Source of the DNA: Flavobacterium sp. I3-2
GTDB taxonomy: Bacteria; Bacteroidota; Bacteroidia; Flavobacteriales; Flavobacteriaceae
DNA length: 64,000 nt
Assembly (NCBI RefSeq): GCF_013389595.1
Contig: NZ_CP058306.1
Location: 1,798,001 to 1,862,000, forward strand
Direction: 5' to 3'
This document shows, piece by piece, positions 55,216-61,589 of this stretch. The notes under the pieces were generated by a model, which was not told where the DNA came from, ran no database searches, and worked only from the letters and a program-made list of their open reading frames with translations. A program made the position numbers and the translations under genes. Each line of letters starts with the position of its first letter. Within the stretch, counting starts at the first letter, position 1.

Positions 55216-56529
55216 ATGAAAAAATATAAAACAGCCATTATTGTTAGCATTATTATTGTTGTATTCGCAGCAATTGGAATCTATTTAATCGACAAAAATT
55301 TAAATGATAAAAATAAGTCAACGGAAGTTGAAGTTGCAACTTTGGCAACCGGTGAAATTATTCAAAAAGTTTCTGCAACAGGGAAAATTCAACCTGAAAT
55401 CGAAGTCAAAATTTCATCTGAAGTTTCAGGGGAGATTATTGATCTTCCGGTAAAAGAAGGTCAATTGGTTACAAAAGGACAACTTTTGGTTCGTATCAAT
55501 CCTGATTTATATCAATCGAGTATTGATCGTACTGTGGCTTCCTTAGCAACTTCTAGAGCAGGTTTAAGTCAAGCCGAAGCGCAATTAAAAGAAGCTAAAT
55601 TGAGTTACGATAGAAATAAAGTTCTTTTAGATAAAGGTGTGATTTCAAAAGCAGAATGGGATAAAATTGTATCGGCTTATGAAGTAGCAGTTGCGTCTAA
55701 AAATTCATCGAAATTTAATGTTGAAGCCGCGCAAGCTTCAGTAACTGAAGCAAGAGATAACATGAATCGTACAACGATTTACGCACCGGTTGCAGGTACT
55801 ATTTCTCGTTTAGATGTTGAACTTGGTGAGCGTGTTTTGGGAACACAACAAATGACTGGAACTGAGTTGATGCGCGTTGCTAATTTGGATAATATGGAGG
55901 TTGAAGTCGATGTTAATGAAAATGATATTGTTAAAATCGCTGTCGGAAATGAAGCAATTATTGAAGTTGATGCTTATTTGAAGAAAGAATTTAAAGGTGT
56001 TGTTACTTCGATTTCGAATTCTTCTACAAGTACAACAACTACTGCGGATCAGGTAACAAATTTTAAAGTAAAAGTTAGAATCTTAAAAGAATCATATCAA
56101 GATTTGTTAGAAGGAAAACCAGTATCTTATTCACCTTTTCGACCTGGAATGACGGCAACAGTTGATATAATTTCAAAAAAACTAACAAATGTTACTATGG
56201 TTCCTATTAGTGCAATTGTTATGAAAACTCAAGCAGAGTCTGTAGAATCTACAAAAGTTGTGGAGAAAGTAAAAGATGATAAAGTTACAGTTACTGAAAA
56301 TGTTGTTGTTGATACAGAAGAGAAAAAAAATGAAGCAGTATTTGTGAAAAACGGAGATAAAGCCGAACTTCGCTTTGTGAAAACTGGTATTCAAGATAAT
56401 AAAAATATTCAAATATTAGAAGGTTTGAAACCTGGTGATCAAATAATTGTAGGACCTTATTCTGTTGTTAGTAAAACATTGAAAGTAGGAGATAAGGTTT
56501 CTGTTAAAGGAGAACAAGTTAAAAAATGA
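55216..56529 (+). CDS. HlyD/MacA-type periplasmic adaptor subunit
   Basis: 437 residues. N-terminal TM anchor (6-24), a lipoyl/barrel-sandwich half (GKIQPEIEVKISSEVSGEI and GQLVTKGQLLVRINP), a long coiled-coil hairpin (about 90-180), the second lipoyl half (RTTIYAPVAGTISRLD) and a beta-barrel domain. Residues 330-385 carry a Lys/Glu/Val-rich insert, which is unusual. It bridges TolC to an RND or ABC pump; that pump gene is not adjacent. Stop overlaps the tsaB start by 4 nt (ATGA). Confidence 0.92.
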   Translation: MKKYKTAIIVSIIIVVFAAIGIYLIDKNLNDKNKSTEVEVATLATGEIIQKVSATGKIQPEIEVKISSEVSGEIIDLPVKEGQLVTKGQLLVRINPDLYQSSIDRTVASLATSRAGLSQAEAQLKEAKLSYDRNKVLLDKGVISKAEWDKIVSAYEVAVASKNSSKFNVEAAQASVTEARDNMNRTTIYAPVAGTISRLDVELGERVLGTQQMTGTELMRVANLDNMEVEVDVNENDIVKIAVGNEAIIEVDAYLKKEFKGVVTSISNSSTSTTTTADQVTNFKVKVRILKESYQDLLEGKPVSYSPFRPGMTATVDIISKKLTNVTMVPISAIVMKTQAESVESTKVVEKVKDDKVTVTENVVVDTEEKKNEAVFVKNGDKAELRFVKTGIQDNKNIQILEGLKPGDQIIVGPYSVVSKTLKVGDKVSVKGEQVKK

Positions 56530-57194
56530 TTTATATTTTAAATATAGAAACAGCGACCAAACAATGTTCGGTTTCTGTTTCTAAAAATAACGAATTAATT
56601 GCGCTTCGCGAATTGGCTGAAGAAAATTTTAACCACGCAGAAAAGCTTCATGTATTTATTGAAGAAGTTATTGCAGAAGCTCAAATCAAATTAGCTGATT
56701 TAAATGCAGTTTCAGTTAGTAAAGGACCTGGTTCTTACACAGGACTTAGAATAGGTGTTTCTACAGCAAAAGGTTTATGTTATGCTTTAGGAATTCCACT
56801 AATTGCAATTGATACGTTACAAATTCTTGCAAAACAAATTTCTATTACTGAAGGTATTATTCAACCAATGATTGATGCAAGACGAATGGAAGTTTTTACG
56901 GCTTCATACGATTCAAATTATGAGTTAATAGACAAAACAACAGCTTTGGTTTTAGACGAGAATTCTTTTGATAGTATTAAAGGGAAAATTTATTTTATTG
57001 GTGATGGAGCTGAAAAAACAGCATCGATTTTAAAAGAGGAACGTTTTGTTTTTTATTCGCATTTAAAATATCCATCTGCTAAAGAAATGGTTGATTTGAG
57101 TTACGATGCCTTCTTGAATGAAAAATTTGAAGACGTAGCTTATTTTGAGCCTTATTACTTAAAAGATTTTATGTTGACGACTAAGAAAAAATAA
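56526..57194 (+). CDS. tsaB: tRNA t6A modification protein TsaB
   Basis: 222 residues of the ASKHA fold without the metal site of TsaD, partner of TsaD and TsaE in N6-threonylcarbamoyl-adenosine synthesis at position 37 of ANN-decoding tRNAs. Family features: ILNIETATKQCSVSV at the N-terminus and VSKGPGSYTGLRIGVSTAKGL. Coupled by ATGA to the adaptor gene, an unusual partner. Followed by a bidirectional terminator. Confidence 0.94.
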   Translation: MIYILNIETATKQCSVSVSKNNELIALRELAEENFNHAEKLHVFIEEVIAEAQIKLADLNAVSVSKGPGSYTGLRIGVSTAKGLCYALGIPLIAIDTLQILAKQISITEGIIQPMIDARRMEVFTASYDSNYELIDKTTALVLDENSFDSIKGKIYFIGDGAEKTASILKEERFVFYSHLKYPSAKEMVDLSYDAFLNEKFEDVAYFEPYYLKDFMLTTKKK

Positions 57195-57226
57195 AAAAGG
57201 GATTTCAAATTTTGAAATCCCTTTTT
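57194..57226. terminator. bidirectional terminator between tsaB and GIN-domain gene
   Basis: 16-bp perfect stem (57194-57209 with 57211-57226) with a one-base centre, flanked by A5 and T5. Confidence 0.88.
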
Positions 57227-57231
57227 GTTTA

Positions 57232-57957
57232 TTAATATTTTTCGGCTTTTCCGTTTCCGTTTTCGGTAACGTTCATTGTTTTGGTTGCTCTGTAATACAA
57301 ATTTCCGCTTCCGTTTATATTTCCATCAATTCCATTAACTGTGTTAGTATAAACATTTCCGCTTCCGTCTAATTCAATTTCAGTAAAAAAGTTTGAAAGC
57401 TCCCTGGCGTCAAAATCTTTAGAACCCTTGTAGTTGATTTTTAAAATATTTGCAGAACCGTTTAATTTTATTTCAGAATCGTTCTCAATATCCATTATTA
57501 CTTCATCAACTTTTAGTTTCAAATCAGCTGTACTGTTATCTGTTGTTGAGATTTTTAATTGTAAAGTTTCAATTGCACCTAGATTAGTTAGTTTCGCACC
57601 GTCTTTTAAAACGATTTCCTTAATTTTTTTTGAAGGAATTCTAACTTTCAAAGGTTCAGTCTGCGAAAGTATAATTACATCGTTGTTGTAGGTTAAATAT
57701 AAAGTTCCGTTTTCAACTTTTGTTTTAATTAAGGTTTGTAGATTAATGTCTCCGTTAACCATAATTTTCTTTTGAAAATCGTTGTTTAAAATGGTAGCGT
57801 CAATATTTCCAGAAATTTCAATTCTGTCAAATTCAGGTAAACGACGTTCTTTTTCTATTACGCGGCCGTTTCCTTTTACTTTTCTAGGTCCTGGATTTTG
57901 TGCATTGGCATTTAATGTAGCGCCAAGAATAAATACAAAAATATAAATTAATTTCAT
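57232..57957 (-). CDS. GIN domain (DUF2807) exported protein
   Basis: 241 residues, Sec signal peptide (1-19). The domain begins at KVKGNGRVIEKERRLPEFDRIEISGNIDATI and continues with short beta-helical repeats, ending in ELDGSGNVYT... INGSGNLYYRA; the GSGN turns are diagnostic. DUF2807 proteins are periplasmic or surface single-stranded beta-helix folds, function unknown. Adjacent to a DUF1508 gene on its 5' side and paralogous to the GIN lipoprotein further upstream. Confidence 0.88.
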   Translation of the reverse strand: MKLIYIFVFILGATLNANAQNPGPRKVKGNGRVIEKERRLPEFDRIEISGNIDATILNNDFQKKIMVNGDINLQTLIKTKVENGTLYLTYNNDVIILSQTEPLKVRIPSKKIKEIVLKDGAKLTNLGAIETLQLKISTTDNSTADLKLKVDEVIMDIENDSEIKLNGSANILKINYKGSKDFDARELSNFFTEIELDGSGNVYTNTVNGIDGNINGSGNLYYRATKTMNVTENGNGKAEKY

Positions 57958-57958
57958 G

Positions 57959-58333
57959 TTATTGATTTTCTAATAATTCTTCAAATTCGGGTAATTCACC
58001 AAAAATATTTTCGGTAAAGTCTAATACTTCCGAAGATATGAAATTTTTTTTAATATCTGTAATTCCCTTTTCAATTAAAAGCGGTGTTGTGAATTTTCTG
58101 CTGCTGCCTAAAATAAAACCGTTAAGTTCTAATTTAAAAAAGAATTTTCCTGCAGGAGTTTTAAATTTTACAAATTGTAAAACGTCAAAATTGTTTTTAA
58201 TGATATTTATTTCACTAAAACATTGAGCTTTAGATTTTAAAGAGTTACTGGTAAATAAAGTGTTTCCTTTGTAATTGTTGTAAGAGTATTTATAGGTTTG
58301 ATTTTCTTTAATCGAAATTACGAGTGTGCCCAT
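57959..58333 (-). CDS. DUF1508/YegP-like small protein
   Basis: 124 residues, no signal peptide. A first half with FTSNSLKSKAQCFSEINIIKNN and a second half with GKFFFKLELNGFILGSSRKFTT suggest two YegP (DUF1508) repeats, where the typical core is FxLxxxNGxxIxxSxxY. Function is not established. It shares a transcript with the GIN-domain gene just downstream (1-nt gap). Confidence 0.72.
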   Translation of the reverse strand: MGTLVISIKENQTYKYSYNNYKGNTLFTSNSLKSKAQCFSEINIIKNNFDVLQFVKFKTPAGKFFFKLELNGFILGSSRKFTTPLLIEKGITDIKKNFISSEVLDFTENIFGELPEFEELLENQ

Positions 58334-58350
58334 TTTTTATTGAATAATCA

Positions 58351-58358
58351 CAAATTTA
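58351..58358 (-). promoter_or_regulatory. putative promoter of DUF1508-GIN pair, -7 element
   Basis: TAAATTTG on the minus strand, 17 nt before the ATG at 58333. Confidence 0.45.
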
Positions 58359-58414
58359 GAATAAAACTATGTTTTATTTTTTTTGTAAAAATGATAATGT
58401 TTTTTTCTGACTTT

Positions 58415-59146
58415 TTAATATTGATTAATAGAACCTAAACCAGATTTTTTCTTTACAATTTCTTTTGGATTTCCTTTATAAGTTAAATTACCAACTCCAG
58501 AAATAGAAGCAGTAAGGTTTTCAGAAACATTGACATCTGCATTTCCAACACCATCAATCGAAACAATTGTAGTGTTTGTTTCTAAATCAAAAGCGTCTAA
58601 ATTTCCTGCGCCTTCAATGTTGGTTTCAGAAATATTAGTTCTTCCTTTTAGTGAAACATTTCCTAAACCTTCAATTTTATTGATAACGGAGTTGTTGTTT
58701 ATAATTAAATCTAAATTTCCAGCACCTTTAATTTCAGTTTCAATCTTATCGGATTTTTGTGTAATTGAACTTTTAATGTATCCAGCTCCAGCAATACTAA
58801 ACTTTGTAATATTCTCAGCATTGACTTTTGCAATAATTTGTGTGTTGTCTTTTAATGTAAATGTTTTGTTTTTTTGAGAAATGATTAATTCGTTATTAGA
58901 AATATGATGTTCTATTTCTTCAAGATTTGATTTAGTAGAAATTATATGAATTTCTCCAAGAGGAACTTCGTCTGTAATTTCGATATTAACAATCGTTTTA
59001 TTTGTTATTTTATTAAAAGAGTCAATTTTATAAATTGCAGTTTCTACAGTTTCAGAAGTGATTTCTGATGAATTGTTGTTGACATCAGGGTTTTTACAAG
59101 AACTTAAGATTGTAATTGTAAATAGTAAGAAATAAATTTTTCTCAT
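58415..59146 (-). CDS. GIN domain (DUF2807) lipoprotein
   Basis: 243 residues. The lipobox LSSC (Cys17) gives a lipid anchor, followed by an Asn/Ser/Glu-rich linker. The rest is a DUF2807 beta-helix with five to six repeats carrying GAG, GLGN, GAGN and GVGN turns (for example IEGAGNLDAF, IDGVGNADV). A paralogue of the protein at 57232-57957 in reverse order. Surface or periplasmic, function unknown. Confidence 0.85.
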   Translation of the reverse strand: MRKIYFLLFTITILSSCKNPDVNNNSSEITSETVETAIYKIDSFNKITNKTIVNIEITDEVPLGEIHIISTKSNLEEIEHHISNNELIISQKNKTFTLKDNTQIIAKVNAENITKFSIAGAGYIKSSITQKSDKIETEIKGAGNLDLIINNNSVINKIEGLGNVSLKGRTNISETNIEGAGNLDAFDLETNTTIVSIDGVGNADVNVSENLTASISGVGNLTYKGNPKEIVKKKSGLGSINQY

Positions 59147-59196
59147 GTTTTTTTTTTACTAAAATAAGAAAAATTTCGGATTATCATAAAATAAAA

Positions 59197-59220
59197 AAAC
59201 CTGAAATAAATTTCAGGTTT
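59197..59220 (-). terminator. terminator of the tRNA operon
   Basis: 10-bp stem AAACCTGAAA/TTTCAGGTTT (59197-59206 with 59211-59220) followed by T7 on the minus strand, immediately 3' of the last tRNA. Confidence 0.85.
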
Positions 59221-59222
59221 AG

Positions 59223-59308
59223 TACTCAAGGCGGGACTTGAACCCGCACGAACATTACTGCTCACTGGATTTTAAGTCCAGCGTGTCTACCAATTCCACC
59301 ACTCGAGC
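59223..59308 (-). tRNA. tRNA-Leu(UAA), copy 1 (last in operon)
   Basis: 86 nt, class II tRNA with long variable arm. Anticodon stem CTGGA/TCCAG encloses loop CTTAAAA, anticodon TAA. Acceptor GCTCGAG pairs CTTGAGT (two G-U). Differs from copies 2-4 at one variable-arm base, giving a G-U pair instead of A-U. CCA not encoded. Confidence 0.95.
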
Positions 59309-59310
59309 AT

Positions 59311-59386
59311 TGGAGCGAAAAACGGGGTTCGAACCCGCGACCTCAACCTTGGCAAGGTTGCGCTCTACCAACTGAGCTATTTTCGC
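59311..59386 (-). tRNA. tRNA-Gly(GCC)
   Basis: 73 nt plus encoded CCA (59311-59313). Anticodon loop TTGCCAA flanked by CAACC/GGTTG, anticodon GCC. Acceptor GCGAAAA/TTTTCGC. It lies between tRNA-Leu copies 2 and 1, with 2 nt to copy 1. Confidence 0.95.
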
Positions 59387-59469
59387 ATTTGTTTTTTAAG
59401 AACTTCTGTTTAAGTGATGCAAATTTAAATACTTTTTTTAATTAAGCAAAACTTTTTTGTTTTTTTTAG

Positions 59470-59555
59470 TACTCAAGGCGGGACTTGAACCCGCACGAAC
59501 ATTACTGTTCACTGGATTTTAAGTCCAGCGTGTCTACCAATTCCACCACTCGAGC
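59470..59555 (-). tRNA. tRNA-Leu(UAA), copy 2
   Basis: 86 nt, identical to copies 3 and 4, anticodon TAA; variable-arm stem GAACA/TGTTC fully Watson-Crick. Confidence 0.95.
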
Positions 59556-59627
59556 AATTTGGTACTAAAACCTAATATTTTAAAGAGCTTTAATTTTTAT
59601 ACGAAAATTAAAATAAAAACGATTTAG

Positions 59628-59713
59628 TACTCAAGGCGGGACTTGAACCCGCACGAACATTACTGTTCACTGGATTTTAAGTCCAGCGTGTCTACCAATT
59701 CCACCACTCGAGC
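59628..59713 (-). tRNA. tRNA-Leu(UAA), copy 3
   Basis: 86 nt, identical to copies 2 and 4; within the 158-bp tandem repeat. Confidence 0.95.
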
Positions 59714-59785
59714 AATTTGGTACTAAAACCTAATATTTTAAAGAGCTTTAATTTTTATACGAAAATTAAAATAAAAACGATTTAG

Positions 59786-59871
59786 TACTCAAGGCGGGAC
59801 TTGAACCCGCACGAACATTACTGTTCACTGGATTTTAAGTCCAGCGTGTCTACCAATTCCACCACTCGAGC
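59786..59871 (-). tRNA. tRNA-Leu(UAA), copy 4 (first in operon)
   Basis: 86 nt, identical to copies 2 and 3; 53 nt downstream of the operon's -7 box. Confidence 0.95.
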
Positions 59872-59924
59872 ATTTTGGTACTAAATATCTTTTAGAACTT
59901 TGCTTTACTTCCGTATTGCGAGTG

Positions 59925-59954
59925 CAAATATAGAACGTTTTTTCTTATTCACAA
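59925..59954 (-). promoter_or_regulatory. promoter of the tRNA operon
   Basis: TTG (complement of 59952-59954), 19 nt, TATATTTG (complement of 59925-59932): perfect match in sequence and spacing, upstream of four tRNA-Leu and one tRNA-Gly genes. Confidence 0.78.
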
Positions 59955-60093
59955 GTGCTTTTTGTCAAAAAAAACAACCTTTTTTTTAATCGTCTGATTA
60001 TTAGTTGTGATATAAAAAAATATTTTTTATTTTTTTTTAATTTGAATTGATATGTGGTGCGTATAATCTTTTATTTCATTTTATATAAAAGTA
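59955..60093. other. AT-rich intergenic gap, no feature seen
   Basis: Between the tRNA promoter and the OmpW terminator. Poly-A/T tracts only; no open frame, tRNA or convincing hairpin. Confidence 0.6.
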
Positions 60094-60128
60094 AAGAAGC
60101 TGCAATTAGTCTCAATTTACAGCTTCTT
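60094..60128 (-). terminator. terminator of the OmpW-family gene
   Basis: 9-bp stem AAGAAGCTG/CAGCTTCTT (60094-60102 with 60120-60128), extended by AATT pairing in the loop, T-rich sequence following on the minus strand. Confidence 0.7.
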
Positions 60129-60153
60129 CTTGAATGAAATTAACTATTATTTT

Positions 60154-60849
60154 TTAAAAACGATATCCAACTCCGACACCAACTAATAATGGATTAATTT
60201 TTACTTCTGCAGGAATATCTAAAGTGTTTCCGTTAACTAAATTTGATGCATCGACAGTAACGTCTGTTTTCAAGAATAAATATTTAACATCGACGTTTAC
60301 AAAGAAATCTTTTCCGATATTAAAATCAGAACCAGCTTGTAATGCAAAAGCGGCTCTATTTTCATATTTTACGTCTTTAATCATATTACCAGATTTAACA
60401 TTGTAAAAAATGGTATAGTTGATACCAGCTCCAACATAAGGTTTAGCAAACGCTCCTTCACCTGGGTAGAAATGGTATTGTGCTGTTAAAGTTGGCGGTA
60501 ATAACATTACCGAACCTAAATCTACATCTACGTTATTTGGTAAGCCCACAGCAGTTAAATTTGAACCAGTTGTGTGAACTTTGTGTTTTGATGTTCCTAA
60601 AATTAATTCGGCAGCAATGTTTTTTGTAAAGAAATAAGTGAAATCTAATTCTGGAATAAATGTTGTAGAAATATCAACTCCTCCTCCAATTGTACCGATT
60701 TTTGCACTTGGATTTGGAATTACTCCAACGCCACGTAAACGTACTTGCCATTTTTTATAGTCTGTTTCTTTAGAATTATTTGCTTCTTGCGCAAACAGTG
60801 TTGATGACATTCCTAAAATTGCTATCATCGATAATACTAACTTTTTCAT
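60154..60849 (-). CDS. OmpW family outer-membrane protein
   Basis: 231 residues, signal peptide (1-20, ends LFAQ). OmpW-type eight-stranded barrel: WQVRLRGVGVIPNPSA at the N-terminus, LDFTYFFTKNIAAELILG, LLPPTLTAQYHFYPG, and the terminal strand LLVGVGVGYRF ending in Phe. Such proteins form narrow hydrophobic channels, in other bacteria linked to uptake of small hydrophobic compounds or stress response. Single-gene unit. Confidence 0.93.
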   Translation of the reverse strand: MKKLVLSMIAILGMSSTLFAQEANNSKETDYKKWQVRLRGVGVIPNPSAKIGTIGGGVDISTTFIPELDFTYFFTKNIAAELILGTSKHKVHTTGSNLTAVGLPNNVDVDLGSVMLLPPTLTAQYHFYPGEGAFAKPYVGAGINYTIFYNVKSGNMIKDVKYENRAAFALQAGSDFNIGKDFFVNVDVKYLFLKTDVTVDASNLVNGNTLDIPAEVKINPLLVGVGVGYRF

Positions 60850-61001
60850 GATGTTTGTATTTTAATTTTATAGTATAAATTTACAATCAAAACAAAGCGT
60901 ATTTACTGATATTAGTCAGTTTATTAGGATATTTTTATGCTTAAATTATAGTGTTTTTTGATTTCTTTAAAAAAGTTTTTTGTTTTAGATGGATTTCAAA
61001 A

Positions 61002-61032
61002 AAAAGAGTTCGATTTTACTTCGAACTCTTTT
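61002..61032 (-). terminator. terminator of mutS-HPP unit, overlapping the HPP stop
   Basis: 12-bp stem (61002-61013 with 61021-61032), 7-nt loop, T-run on the minus strand. The HPP stop codon at 61016-61018 lies in the loop. Confidence 0.85.
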
Positions 61033-61588
61033 GAAAAAAATGAAATGATTTTTTTGGATATTTTCTGTTTTTAGGAATATTATTAAATATTAAAGCTGCA
61101 ATTAATAATATGATTACGCCTGATAAAACGGGCGAAAGTACATACATATATCCTAAATTGGTAATTGTAGTTCCGCCAGTGACTGCAATTAATGCTGTTG
61201 CTCCTCCTGGAGGATGTAAGGTTTTGGTAATTTGCATCGCGATGATAGATAACGAAACCGCTAATGGAGCAGCTATCCATAAAATGGAAATCAATTTAAA
61301 AATAGTAACTCCAATAATTGCGGAAATCAAATGACCGCCAATAAAATTTCTAGGTTGTGCAAGTGGACTATCAATAACACCATAAATCAAAACACAACTC
61401 GCACCAAAAGAACCAATCAATAAGGTTAAATCATATTTTGAAAGGGCTTGGAATTGCAAAAAACAAATCATTCCCAACCCAACAAACGAGCCGATAAATG
61501 CCCAAATATGCTCGTTTACATTGAGTAAAGTTTCTTTATAAATGACATATTTGGTTTTCCTATACGTTCGGTTTTTTTTAATTGACAT
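61016..61588 (-). CDS. HPP family membrane protein
   Basis: 190 residues, four to five TM helices. HPP domain signatures: AQPRNFIGGHLISA and LHPPGGATALIAV. Family members have been linked to nitrite transport in plastids and cyanobacteria, but function here is unproven. The ATG at 61588 is chosen because it lies 1 nt after the mutS stop, whereas the longer frame to 61618 would overlap mutS. No promoter in the gap, so probably read from the mutS transcript. Confidence 0.85.
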   Translation of the reverse strand: MSIKKNRTYRKTKYVIYKETLLNVNEHIWAFIGSFVGLGMICFLQFQALSKYDLTLLIGSFGASCVLIYGVIDSPLAQPRNFIGGHLISAIIGVTIFKLISILWIAAPLAVSLSIIAMQITKTLHPPGGATALIAVTGGTTITNLGYMYVLSPVLSGVIILLIAALIFNNIPKNRKYPKKSFHFFQKSSK

Positions 61589-61589
61589 T

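Larger units (their letters stand above)
59466..59885. repeat. 158-bp tandem repeat carrying tRNA-Leu, 2.6 copies
   Basis: The tRNA-Leu starts are spaced 158 nt apart twice (59470, 59628, 59786 as 3' ends). The 72-nt spacers 59556-59627 and 59714-59785 are identical, and about 13 nt of the same flank appears after copy 4. An exact repeat indicates recent duplication. Confidence 0.93.

Noticed and set aside
59221..59880. Regularly spaced repeats resembling a CRISPR array
   Set aside because: The repeated units fold as complete tRNA-Leu genes and the spacers are identical to each other, unlike CRISPR spacers.
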